Source of the DNA: Amycolatopsis decaplanina DSM 44594
GTDB lineage: Bacteria; Actinomycetota; Actinomycetes; Mycobacteriales; Pseudonocardiaceae
Assembly: GCF_000342005.1 (NCBI RefSeq)
Contig: NZ_AOHO01000055.1
Span: forward strand, 62,001-126,000
Reading direction: 5' to 3'
DNA: 64,000 bases
Part shown: positions 7,828-15,788 of the stretch, piece after piece
How positions within the stretch are numbered: position 1 is the first letter of the stretch
Layout of the letters: the number at the start of each line of letters is the position of its first letter
The notes under the pieces: model-generated
Seen by the model: only the letters and a program-made list of their open reading frames with translations
What the model was told of the DNA's origin: nothing
The model's database searches: none
Made by a program: the position numbers and the translations under genes

Positions 7828-8153
7828 GGAAGCTCCCAAACGAGGCCGAGACCCGAATCGCCACCCGAGTAGTCGTCTTCGACGTCGAGCAGTTCCGACA
7901 TCCGTGCCTGCCACGGGATGTTGGCCGGATGATCGCGCAGGACCGCGCGCATCTTCGCGTAGTCCTCGACCTCCACCACGTGGAACAGGTCGAGACCGTC
8001 CCGCCAGATCCGCCACGAACGCACGCCCGCTCCGCGCAGGGCTTCGTCCAGGTCGGGCGGAATGACGGCGTGGACCGACTCGTATTCGGCCTCCTTACCC
8101 GGCTTCAACCGGGTGTGGAGTGCCACTCTTTGTAGTGCGACACCGTGGGTCAC
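7824..8153 (-). CDS. L-fucose/L-rhamnose mutarotase-like protein
   Basis: About 109 residues, one ferredoxin-like domain of the RhaM/DUF718 family. Family features include R-V-A-L-H-T-R-L-K-P-G-K-E-A-E-Y, then I-P-P-D-L-D-E-A-L and the aromatic W-R-I-W-R-D-G-L-D-L-F. The GTG start is fixed by AGGAGG 4 nt upstream. RhaM proteins interconvert anomers of 6-deoxyhexoses. As the first gene of the operon with the dehydrogenase and lactonase, it probably supplies the anomer that the dehydrogenase uses. The divergent GntR gene shares its promoter region. Confidence 0.8.
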   Translation of the reverse strand: MTHGVALQRVALHTRLKPGKEAEYESVHAVIPPDLDEALRGAGVRSWRIWRDGLDLFHVVEVEDYAKMRAVLRDHPANIPWQARMSELLDVEDDYSGGDSGLGLVWELP

Positions 8154-8200
8154 CGCGCCTCCTTGATTCTGAACATGGCACTCTGTCAACTAACACTCAA

Positions 8201-8211
8201 ACATCCGAGGT
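8201..8211. promoter_or_regulatory. Candidate GntR operator in the fucose divergent promoter
   Basis: ACATCCGAGGT is an 11-bp near-palindrome (one mismatch) between the divergent mutarotase and GntR genes. An almost identical perfect palindrome, ACATCCGATGT, sits upstream of the second fucose operon at 15616. Close by, at 8184-8195, is a weaker TGTCAACTAACA half-symmetric sequence. The shared motif is the best candidate for the GntR binding site. Confidence 0.5.
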
Positions 8212-8233
8212 CTTCGGGGGAGGGCGGTGGGAC

Positions 8234-8944
8234 ATGCCGGTCACCGATGTCGCGATCGACAAGATCAAGGACATGATCATCTCCGGCGAGCTTGCTCCGG
8301 GCGACAGGCTGCCGAAGGAGGCCGAACTGGCCCAGCGGCTCGGCCTGTCCCGCAGTTCGCTGCGCGAAGCGGTGAAGGCGTTGTGCCTGATCCGCGTGCT
8401 CGACGTCCGCCAGGGGGACGGAACGTACGTCACCAGCCTCGAACCGAATCTCCTCCTCGACGCGATGACGTTCGTGGTGGACTTCCACCGCGACGACACC
8501 GTGCTGGACTTCCTCGCCGTCCGCCGGATCCTCGAACCGGCGGCGACGGCGATGGCCGCGATGCACATGAGCGACGAGGGCATCGCGGAACTAGGCCGCC
8601 TGCTCGACGAACTGGCCGACTCGCCGACGGTGGAGGCGCTGGTCGCGAACGACCTGCAGTTCCACCGCAAGATCGCCGACGGCTCCGGCAATCCGGTGCT
8701 GTGCTCGCTGCTGGACAGCCTGTCCGGCCCCACCGCGCGCGCCCGCATCTGGCGCGGGCTCACCCAGGAGGGCGCGGTCGCGAAGACCCGCGAGCAGCAC
8801 ACGGCGATCTACGAAGCCATCGCCGCCCGCGAACCCGAACTCGCGCGTTCGTGGGCCACCGTGCACGTGGCGGGGGTGGAGCAATGGCTCCGCAACGCCC
8901 TCGGCACCGCCGACGACCCCACCACGGCCGCCGAAGCTTCCTGA
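8234..8944 (+). CDS. GntR/FadR-subfamily regulator of the L-fucose genes
   Basis: About 236 residues, from the ATG after GGGAGGG. A winged helix-turn-helix occupies residues 5-75, with A-P-G-D-R-L-P-K-E-A-E-L and the recognition region L-G-L-S-R-S-S-L-R-E-A-V. A helical FCD ligand domain follows (residues about 90-220), with Asp/His residues typical of metal-dependent sugar-acid sensors (N-D-L-Q-F-H-R-K-I). It is divergent from the mutarotase operon and lies between the two fucose operons, so it is most simply the local repressor. The effector could be L-fuconate or another pathway intermediate. Confidence 0.85.
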   Translation: MPVTDVAIDKIKDMIISGELAPGDRLPKEAELAQRLGLSRSSLREAVKALCLIRVLDVRQGDGTYVTSLEPNLLLDAMTFVVDFHRDDTVLDFLAVRRILEPAATAMAAMHMSDEGIAELGRLLDELADSPTVEALVANDLQFHRKIADGSGNPVLCSLLDSLSGPTARARIWRGLTQEGAVAKTREQHTAIYEAIAAREPELARSWATVHVAGVEQWLRNALGTADDPTTAAEAS

Positions 8945-8966
8945 CACAGCATTCCTCCATGGATGC

Positions 8967-9019
8967 TCCGTGAAGGCCTCCTTCCCTACCCTCAAGGTAG
9001 TGAAGGAGGCCTTCACGGA
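8967..9019. repeat. Intergenic palindrome, GTGAAGGCCTCCTT family
   Basis: Perfect 18-bp outer arms (8967-8984 and 9002-9019) with an inner CTACC/GGTAG pair. It lies between the convergent GntR and permease genes and ends 8 bp before the permease stop. Its outer arms match the palindromes at 39744 and 56850; the inner part differs. Confidence 0.8.
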
Positions 9020-9027
9020 CTTTCGGA

Positions 9028-10044
9028 CTAAGTTTGGGCTTTCCCGCCGGCATAGCGGGAAATGATCAGCGCGACCAGGATGATCACGCCGTAGATCGCC
9101 TTCAGCCATTCCGGCGGCACCTGCGCCACCTGCAGCAGGTTGGTGACCGTCTGCAGGAGCAGCACGCCGGTGAGCGCCCCGACCAGCGTGCCCTTCCCAC
9201 CGTCCAGGGAGACACCGCCGATCACCGCGGCCGCGAACACCTGAAGGATCAAACCGTCGCCCTGATCCGCGCCGAGCGCGCCGACGTAACCGGTGTACGC
9301 GAGCCCGCCGAGCGCGGCCAGCACACCGGCCACGACGAACACGCCCCACGAGATCCGGTCGACGCGGATACCGGCGGCCCGCGCGGCTTCCCGGTTGCCG
9401 CCGATGGCGTACAGCGACCTGCCGATCCGGTGGTACCGCAGCCCCAGCCCGAACACGGTGAACAGTGCCGCGGCCAGCCACACCGACATCGGCAGCCCGG
9501 CGAACGTCGTCGTGGCCAGCGCGGTGAACACGTCCAGCTGGTCGAAGAGCGTCTTCCCCTGCGTGGAACCGATCTGCGTACCGCGCAGCACCGTCAGCAT
9601 CGCCAGCGTGACGATGAAGGCGTTCAGCTTCAGTTTGACGATCAGGAAGCCGTTCACGAAGCCGACCGCGGCACCGGCCACCAGTACGGCGAGGATGCCC
9701 GCGAAACCGGGGATTTCGGTGCCGAAGCCCGAAGACGCCACCGGGATCACCAGCATCGCGCCCAGCGCGGGCGCCATGCCCATGGTGGATTCCAGTGACA
9801 GGTCGAACTTCCCGGTCAGCAGCACGAGCGATTCGCCCAGCACCACCATCGACAACGCCGCCGAGGCGGACAGGATCCCGACGATGCTGCCGAAGGTCAG
9901 GAACGTGTCACTGATCAGTCCTCCGATGATCAGCACGACGACGAGCGCCGGCACCAAGGCGAGTTCGCGCAACCAGCGGAACTTCCGGCGCTTCGGCGGC
10001 GCCGCGAGCGACGAGGTCTTCGGGTCGGTCATCAGTTCAGTCAC
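9028..10044 (-). CDS. Sugar ABC transporter permease (CUT2/RbsC type)
   Basis: About 338 residues with 9-10 membrane helices, the usual length for the single permease of ribose/xylose-class importers. The C-terminal half carries the family sequence G-G-N-R-E-A-A-R-A-A-G-I-R-V, which docks to the ATPase, and V-I-G-G-V-S-L-D-G-G-K-G-T. The GTG at 10044 overlaps the end of the ATPase gene by 8 nt; an internal ATG 12 nt later is also possible. With the ATPase and binding protein it should import L-fucose or a related deoxysugar. Confidence 0.9.
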   Translation of the reverse strand: MTELMTDPKTSSLAAPPKRRKFRWLRELALVPALVVVLIIGGLISDTFLTFGSIVGILSASAALSMVVLGESLVLLTGKFDLSLESTMGMAPALGAMLVIPVASSGFGTEIPGFAGILAVLVAGAAVGFVNGFLIVKLKLNAFIVTLAMLTVLRGTQIGSTQGKTLFDQLDVFTALATTTFAGLPMSVWLAAALFTVFGLGLRYHRIGRSLYAIGGNREAARAAGIRVDRISWGVFVVAGVLAALGGLAYTGYVGALGADQGDGLILQVFAAAVIGGVSLDGGKGTLVGALTGVLLLQTVTNLLQVAQVPPEWLKAIYGVIILVALIISRYAGGKAQT

Positions 10045-11563
10045 CGCGCTCGACTCCTTCGATGTCGGCCACCAGGTCGCCGTCGGACCAGCCAGCCCGG
10101 TGTTCGGCGACCACGCCGCCGGCGTGCAGCACCAGCACCCGGTCGCTGAGACGAAGATCATCCAGCTCGTCGCTGACGATCAGCACCGCCTTGCCCTCGG
10201 CCCGCACCCGGTCGACGACCGCGAGCAGCGCCTCCTTCGATTTCACGTCCACCCCCGCGGTCGGGTTGATCAGCACGAGCAGGCGCGGATCCCCGGCCAG
10301 TGCGCGGGCCAGGACGACCTTCTGCTGGTTGCCACCGGAAAGGTCGGACACCGGCTGGTCCGCGTCGGCCGCGACGATGTCGTAGTCCGTCAGGGCCTTC
10401 GATGCCTTCGAATACCGGACACCCGGCGCCGCGAGGCCTCCCTTGCCCATGCGATCCAAAATGGACAGTGTGGCGTTGTCCGCGATGGAGTGCTCCAGGA
10501 CCAGCCCCTCGTGGTGCCGGTCCCTCGGCACACAGCCGATCCCGGCGCGGATCGCGGCCGGGATGTCGCCCGGCTTCAACGGCTTCCCGTCCACCCGGAT
10601 CGTGCCCGAGGCCGGTGAACGCAGTCCGTACACGGTTTCGGCGACCTGATGCTTGCCGCTGGCGTTGCTGCCCGCGAGCCCGATCACCTCACCGCGGTGG
10701 ACCCGGAAGGTCACGTCCTCGAAACCGTCACCGGAAAGCCCGTCGACGGTCAGCACCTCGTCCGCGTCCGGGTCCAGCACCTCGCGTGCCGAGGCGTCGC
10801 GAACGGAAAGCCCGCCCTGCTCGCCGGTCATGGCGTCGATGAGCTCGGCACGACCGACCTCCGAGACCGGCGCGGTCAGGATGTGCTTGGCGTCGCGCAG
10901 CACGGTGACCGCCTGGCAGACCTCGTACACCTCGTGAAGGTGGTGCGAGATGAACAGGAACGTCACCCCGTTCGCCTGCATCTGGCGCATCCGCGCGAAG
11001 AGCCGATCGATCGCCTGGCTGTCCAGCTGCGCCGTCGGCTCGTCGAGCACGATGAACCGGGCGCCGTAGGAGAGCGCCCTGGCGATCTCGACGAACTGCC
11101 TGTCCTCGACCGAAAGCTCCCCCGCCGGGGTGTCGACGTCGACCCGCACGTCCCACGAGTCGAGCAGTTCCCGCGCCTGACGGCGCAACCGCCGCCAGCC
11201 GATCGCGAAACCCTTGCCGGATTGGCGATTCAGGAACAGGTTCTCCGCGACGGTCAGCTGCGGGACGACCATCGCGTGCTGGTAGACACAGGCGACCGCG
11301 CGTTTCCAGTCCTCCTGTCTGGACAAGGGCGGTGCGGGGACACCGCCGAACTCGACATGGCCGGTGTCTGTTTTGGACAGTCCGGTGAGGATGGAGACGA
11401 GCGTCGACTTCCCCGCACCGTTGCGGCCGACGAGCGCGTGCGACTCGCCGGGGTGCACTGTGATGCTGACGCCGGACAGCGCCACGGTCGGTCCGTAGCG
11501 TTTGCCGACGCCCTGTGCGCTGACCACCGGCACGGCGGCGGACCCGGCGGGCAGCGCGCTCAC
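10037..11563 (-). CDS. Sugar ABC transporter ATP-binding protein (two NBDs)
   Basis: About 508 residues, a tandem-NBD protein of the RbsA/XylG class. NBD1 is intact: Walker A G-R-N-G-A-G-K-S-T, signature L-S-V-E-D-R-Q, and Walker B with V-L-D-E-P-T. NBD2 has a divergent Walker A (G-S-N-A-S-G-K-H-Q) and a good L-S-G-G-N-Q-Q-K signature, but its Walker B reads V-L-I-N-P-T, so the usual Asp-Glu pair is Ile-Asn. NBD2 probably binds but does not hydrolyse ATP efficiently. The GTG overlaps the stop of the binding-protein gene (GTGA). Confidence 0.9.
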   Translation of the reverse strand: MSALPAGSAAVPVVSAQGVGKRYGPTVALSGVSITVHPGESHALVGRNGAGKSTLVSILTGLSKTDTGHVEFGGVPAPPLSRQEDWKRAVACVYQHAMVVPQLTVAENLFLNRQSGKGFAIGWRRLRRQARELLDSWDVRVDVDTPAGELSVEDRQFVEIARALSYGARFIVLDEPTAQLDSQAIDRLFARMRQMQANGVTFLFISHHLHEVYEVCQAVTVLRDAKHILTAPVSEVGRAELIDAMTGEQGGLSVRDASAREVLDPDADEVLTVDGLSGDGFEDVTFRVHRGEVIGLAGSNASGKHQVAETVYGLRSPASGTIRVDGKPLKPGDIPAAIRAGIGCVPRDRHHEGLVLEHSIADNATLSILDRMGKGGLAAPGVRYSKASKALTDYDIVAADADQPVSDLSGGNQQKVVLARALAGDPRLLVLINPTAGVDVKSKEALLAVVDRVRAEGKAVLIVSDELDDLRLSDRVLVLHAGGVVAEHRAGWSDGDLVADIEGVERGD

Positions 11564-12603
11564 AGGTTGTTCCCCCAGAGGGCCTTGTCGTCCACGTTGT
11601 CCTTGGTGACCACGGGGGCGGGGAGCTGGTCTTCCAGGATCCCGGGCCGGACCTCGACGACCGTGCTGCCGTGGTCGGTCGGCCCCGCCTTGAAGGTCTC
11701 CCCCGCCATCGCCTTCTTGACCCAGTACATGCCGTACTTGGCGTAGTCGTCGGCGGGCTGGGAGACGGTCGCGTCGAGTTCGCCCGCGCGGATCGCGGCC
11801 AGTTCCTGCGGAATGCCGTCGTTGCTGACCAGCACGACGTGCTTCGGGTCCCCGACCGGGAAGTAGAGGTTCTTGCGTTTGAGGGCCTGCTGCGTCGGCG
11901 CCAGGTACACACCGCCCGCCTGCATGTACACGGCCTTGATGTCCGGGTTCGCGGTCAGCAGGCTGTCCAAACCGGACGAAGCCTTGTCCGCCTTCCACTC
12001 GGCGGCGATCTCCAGCACCTGGACATCCGGGAACTTCGTCTTCATGCACTGCCGGAACGCCTCGGAGCGGTCGCGGCCGTTGACCGAGGCAAGGTCGCCC
12101 ATGACCTGCACGACCTTGCCCGAGGTCACCTTCGCGCCGATCGCCTCACAGGCCTTGGTGCCGTACGCCTTGTTGTCCGCGCGCACCACCATCGCGACCT
12201 TGCCGCTCTCCGGCGCGACGTCGACGGCCACCACGGGGACGCCCTTGTTCTCCGCCGCCTTGAGGCCCGCCACGACGGCGGCGGAGTCCAGCGGCGTCAC
12301 GACCAGACCCTTGACGCCCTGGTTGAGCAAGGTGTTGATGTCGGTGATCTGCTTCGCCGAGTCGCTGTCCGCGTTGACCGTCGGCAGCGCCTCGACGCCC
12401 TGTTCCTTCGCCTTCAGCGGTACGTAGTTGTTGTAGGCCTGCCAGAACGGCGAGGTCAGCAACGGGATCGTCGCGCCGACCTTGCCGTCCTGCGCCCCGC
12501 CCGCGCCGGGCTTCGGCGCGTTGTCCTTCGTGGACCCGCAGGCCGACAGGGCCAGCCCGAGCGCGGTGGCCGCGGCGGCCACCTTGATCACCCTCGTACG
12601 CAC
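11560..12603 (-). CDS. Sugar-binding lipoprotein of the ABC importer
   Basis: About 347 residues, from a GTG preceded by a strong AAGGAGG. The signal peptide ends in the lipobox L-S-A-C, so the mature protein should be lipid-anchored outside the membrane. The body is a periplasmic-binding-protein type 1 fold, with I-P-L-L-T-S-P-F-W-Q-A-Y-N-N near the start, V-V-T-P-L-D-S-A-A-V in the middle and a late V-S-N-D-G-I-P. It heads the transport genes and lies directly downstream of the dehydrogenase gene at 12642. The context predicts L-fucose or a close relative as ligand. Confidence 0.9.
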   Translation of the reverse strand: MRTRVIKVAAAATALGLALSACGSTKDNAPKPGAGGAQDGKVGATIPLLTSPFWQAYNNYVPLKAKEQGVEALPTVNADSDSAKQITDINTLLNQGVKGLVVTPLDSAAVVAGLKAAENKGVPVVAVDVAPESGKVAMVVRADNKAYGTKACEAIGAKVTSGKVVQVMGDLASVNGRDRSEAFRQCMKTKFPDVQVLEIAAEWKADKASSGLDSLLTANPDIKAVYMQAGGVYLAPTQQALKRKNLYFPVGDPKHVVLVSNDGIPQELAAIRAGELDATVSQPADDYAKYGMYWVKKAMAGETFKAGPTDHGSTVVEVRPGILEDQLPAPVVTKDNVDDKALWGNNL

Positions 12604-12641
12604 CGCATCCTCCTTGATGACAGCCGGAACCGGGTATGGAG

Positions 12642-13400
12642 CTACTGCTGGACCGGACCGCGCGGGCGCAGCCCGTACATACCGCCGTCGACGGCGAGCG
12701 CCGTGCCGGTGGTCGAAGCCGACAGCGGGCTGGCGAGGTACACGACCGCGTTCGCGACCTCGTCCGCGGTGACCAGCCTGCCCATCGGCTGCCGGGCGGC
12801 CAGCGCGGCGCGTTCGGCCTCCGGATCGCCCGCGGCGTCGAGCAGCCTGCTGACCCACGGGGTGTCCGCGGTACCGGGGCAGACACAGTTGACCCGGATC
12901 CGGTCGGCGAGGTGGTCGGTCGCCATCGCCAGGGTCAGCGAGAGCACCGCGCCCTTGCTGGCCGAGTACAGCGCGCGGTTGGGCAGGCCCGCCCACGCGG
13001 CGATCGAACAGGTGTTGACGATCGCGGCCGACGGCGAGTTCTTCAGATGCGGCAACGCCGCCCGCGCGAGCCGCACCATGCCGACGACGTTGATGTCGAG
13101 CACCCGGTGCCATTCGTCGTCGCTGTTGGCTGTGACGTCGCCCTGCGCGCCGACGCCCGCGTTGTTGACCAGGACGTCGAGCCTGCCGAACCGGTCCGCG
13201 ACCGCGTCGATCGCCGAGCGGACCTCCTCGTCGGAACCGACGTCGCAGCGAAATCCGGTGAGACCTTCGGGAAGGTCGCCGGGATTCAGGTCGAGGACCG
13301 CGACCTTCGCCCCACGCGAGGCGAGCAGGTCCGCGGTGGCCCGGCCGATTCCCGAGGCACCGCCGGTGACGGCGGCGACGAGGCCTTCGAACTCACTCAC
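12642..13400 (-). CDS. SDR, probable 2-keto-3-deoxy-L-fuconate dehydrogenase
   Basis: About 252 residues, a classical short-chain dehydrogenase: cofactor motif T-G-G-A-S-G-I-G, N-N-A-G, a catalytic Ser in N-T-C-S-I-A, and Y-x-x-x-K as Y-S-A-S-K. The GTG at 13400 overlaps the dehydratase stop (GTGA) and has GGAGA in front. An ATG 18 nt upstream lacks a site. Placed after fuconate dehydratase and near the FAH hydrolase, it fits oxidation of 2-keto-3-deoxy-L-fuconate to the 2,4-diketo acid, as in the Xanthomonas pathway. Confidence 0.8.
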   Translation of the reverse strand: MSEFEGLVAAVTGGASGIGRATADLLASRGAKVAVLDLNPGDLPEGLTGFRCDVGSDEEVRSAIDAVADRFGRLDVLVNNAGVGAQGDVTANSDDEWHRVLDINVVGMVRLARAALPHLKNSPSAAIVNTCSIAAWAGLPNRALYSASKGAVLSLTLAMATDHLADRIRVNCVCPGTADTPWVSRLLDAAGDPEAERAALAARQPMGRLVTADEVANAVVYLASPLSASTTGTALAVDGGMYGLRPRGPVQQ

Positions 13401-14698
13401 TTGGTTGTCTCCGTCCATTCCGGACCGTCGGGGAAGGTGAACCGGCGCAGGGTCGCGTCGTGCATCCGCGCCGAGAAGCCAGGCGCGGACGGTGCGACGT
13501 AGCGGCCGTCGACGACGGCGGCCGGGTCGGTGAAGTGCTCGTGGAGGTGGTCGACCCACTCGATGGACCGGTCGACGTCGGAACCGGACACCGCCGCGAA
13601 ATCGAACATCGACAGGTGCCGCACGAGTTCGCACAGCCCGACCCCGCCGGCGTGCGGGCACACCGGGACACCGAATTTGGCCGCCAGCAACAGGATCGCC
13701 AGGTTCTCGTTGAACCCGCCGACCCTGGCGGCGTCCAGCTGCAGCACCGAGATCGCGCCCGCCTGCAGCAACTGCTTGAACACCACGCGGTTCTGCACGT
13801 GCTCACCGGTGGCCACGCGGATCGGGGCGAGCGCCTTGGCGATCGCGGCGTGGCCGAGCACGTCGTCCGGCGAGGTGGGTTCCTCGATCCAGTACGGGTC
13901 GTAGGGCGCCAGCGCGGTCATCCAGGTGATCGCGGTCGAAACGTCCCAGCGCTGGTTCGCGTCGACGGCGACCCGGATGTCCGGGCCGACGGTCTCGCGG
14001 GCGAGCTTCATCCGGCGGACGTCGTCCTCGAGATTGCCGCCGACCTTCAGCTTGATCATCTCGAAGCCGTCCGCGACCGCCTGTTCGGCGAGCCGGACGA
14101 GTTTCGCGTCCGAGTAGCCGAGCCAGCCGGGAGACGTGCTGTACGCGCGGTATCCGTCGCGCTCGATCCGGGCGATCCGCTCGGCGCGGCCGGGCTCGGC
14201 GGCGCGGAGGATGTCGAGCGCCTCCTGCTCGGTCAGCGCGTCGGAGAGGTAGCGGAAGTCGACGAGGGAGACCAGGTCCTCCGGCGACATCTCGGCGGCG
14301 AAACGCCAGACAGGGAGCCCGGCGATCCGCGCGGCGAGATCCCAGGCGGCGTTGACCACCGCGCCGATCGCCATGTGCGCGACACCCTTTTCCGGGCCGA
14401 GCCAGCGCAGTTGCGAGTCGCCGACCAGCGTCCTCGACAGGGCGCCGAGCGCGGCGGCGTCGGTGGGCACGTCCATGCCGACGACGTGCGGTTCCAGCGC
14501 GCGGATCGCCGCGGCCTGGACGTCGTTGCCGCGTCCGATGGTGAAGGCGAGTCCGTAGCCGTCCGGGCCGCCATCGGTGTGCAACACGACGTACGCGGCC
14601 GAGTAGTCCGGGTCCGGGTTCATGGCGTCCGAACCGTCCAGCTCCCGCGAGGTCGGGAAGCGGACGTCGAGCACCTCCATGCCCACGATCTTCGCCAT
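13397..14698 (-). CDS. L-fuconate dehydratase (enolase superfamily)
   Basis: About 433 residues, the length of L-fuconate dehydratases. Enolase-superfamily catalytic features are visible: I-K-L-K-V-G-G (Lys acid/base), the metal ligands in V-D-A-N-Q-R-W-D and W-I-E-E-P-T-S, the A-T-G-E-H loop and the catalytic His in C-P-H-A-G-G. The family opening, V-L-D-V-R-F-P-T-S-R, is also present. It dehydrates L-fuconate to 2-keto-3-deoxy-L-fuconate. A GTG directly before the ATG is an alternative start. Either start overlaps the FAH stop, so translation is coupled. Confidence 0.88.
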   Translation of the reverse strand: MAKIVGMEVLDVRFPTSRELDGSDAMNPDPDYSAAYVVLHTDGGPDGYGLAFTIGRGNDVQAAAIRALEPHVVGMDVPTDAAALGALSRTLVGDSQLRWLGPEKGVAHMAIGAVVNAAWDLAARIAGLPVWRFAAEMSPEDLVSLVDFRYLSDALTEQEALDILRAAEPGRAERIARIERDGYRAYSTSPGWLGYSDAKLVRLAEQAVADGFEMIKLKVGGNLEDDVRRMKLARETVGPDIRVAVDANQRWDVSTAITWMTALAPYDPYWIEEPTSPDDVLGHAAIAKALAPIRVATGEHVQNRVVFKQLLQAGAISVLQLDAARVGGFNENLAILLLAAKFGVPVCPHAGGVGLCELVRHLSMFDFAAVSGSDVDRSIEWVDHLHEHFTDPAAVVDGRYVAPSAPGFSARMHDATLRRFTFPDGPEWTETTK

Positions 14699-15558
14699 CA
14701 CGCCTGCCTGACGTTCTGGCGCTGACGGCCGAGGCCGTCGATCTCGAGTTCGATGACGTCTCCCTCGGTCAGATACGGCTTGGGGTCGGGCTGGCCGAGC
14801 GCGACACCCTGCGGGGTGCCGGTGTTGATGAGGTCACCGGGGCGCAGCACCATGAACTGGCTCAGGTAGTGCACGATCTCGGCGACCGGGAAGATCATGT
14901 CCTTGGTCGACGAGTCCTGCTTCTTCTCACCGTTGACCCACAGCCGCAGGCCGAGGGCCTGCGGATCGGGCACCTCGTCGGCGGTGACCAGCCATGGGCC
15001 GAGCGGGTTGAAGTTTTCGCACGACTTGCCCTTGTCCCACTGGCCGCCGCGTTCGAGCTGGAACTCGCGCTCGGACACGTCGTTCGAGACGGTGTAGCCG
15101 GCGACGTACCCGAGGGCCTCTTCGGCGCTTTCGAGGTAGCGCGCGGTCTTGCCGATGACGACGCCGAGCTCGACCTCCCAGTCGGTCTTGGTCGAGCCGC
15201 GCGGGACGAGCACGTCGTCCTCCGGGCCGACGACGACGTCGGAGGCCTTCATGAAGACGACCGGCTCGGCCGGGACGGCGGCGCCGGACTCCTCGGCGTG
15301 CCGCCGGTAGTTGAGGCCGATGCAGACGACCTTGCCCGGCCGCGCGATCGGCGCGCCCACCCTGGCCCTCGCGAATTCGGGGCCGGCTTCGGGCAGCTCA
15401 CCGGCGGCCAGCGCGGCCGCGACCCTGGCCACGCCGTCGCTCGCGAAGAAGCCGCCATCGATGTCGGCGGTCAGCCCCGAGAGGTCGCGCAGCGTGCCGT
15501 CCCCGGCACGTACGAACGGACGCTCACTTCCCGGCTCCCCGAGTCGCAACAGCTGCAC
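14698..15558 (-). CDS. FAH-family hydrolase, probable 2,4-diketo-3-deoxy-L-fuconate hydrolase
   Basis: About 286 residues. The GTG at 15558 follows AAGGGA at good spacing and gives the usual opening V-Q-L-L-R-L-G. The FAH fold is clear: C-I-G-L-N-Y-R-R-H-A-E-E, metal-site acidic residues in T-D-W-E-V-E-L-G-V-V and N-D-V-S-E-R-E, and a late L-I-N-T-G-T-P-Q-G-V. In the fucose pathway this enzyme cleaves the diketo acid to pyruvate and L-lactate. It is the first gene of the six-gene leftward operon running to the permease. Confidence 0.85.
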   Translation of the reverse strand: MQLLRLGEPGSERPFVRAGDGTLRDLSGLTADIDGGFFASDGVARVAAALAAGELPEAGPEFARARVGAPIARPGKVVCIGLNYRRHAEESGAAVPAEPVVFMKASDVVVGPEDDVLVPRGSTKTDWEVELGVVIGKTARYLESAEEALGYVAGYTVSNDVSEREFQLERGGQWDKGKSCENFNPLGPWLVTADEVPDPQALGLRLWVNGEKKQDSSTKDMIFPVAEIVHYLSQFMVLRPGDLINTGTPQGVALGQPDPKPYLTEGDVIELEIDGLGRQRQNVRQA

Positions 15559-15615
15559 GAATTTTCCCTTCAAGCCGAACCGCCAACAGTCAACGGCTCC
15601 AACAGCAACGAACAG

Positions 15616-15626
15616 ACATCCGATGT
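15616..15626. promoter_or_regulatory. Perfect palindrome, second candidate GntR operator of the fucose genes
   Basis: ACATC-C-GATGT lies 58 bp upstream of the FAH hydrolase start, in the promoter region of the six-gene operon. The same core occurs with one change at 8201 in the divergent fucose promoter. The 230-bp spacer also carries the promoter of the rightward MFS gene. Confidence 0.55.
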
Positions 15627-15788
15627 ATACCTGACGACCTCCGGCAAGATCTAGGGGCCACTCGGATTTGCCTGGAAAATTGATCGGATCAGTGGTCGGA
15701 CCTTGAGGTGGGATGGATCACAGCAGGAATAGTTACCTACTCTAAGCAAGTTGTTCCACGCGGAACCTTGGCTGGGGAAAGGAAGAGC

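Noticed and set aside
12642..13400. SDR as a generic 3-oxoacyl-ACP reductase
   Set aside because: The domain alone would allow it, but translational coupling to fuconate dehydratase and the complete pathway around it make a sugar-acid dehydrogenase the better reading.
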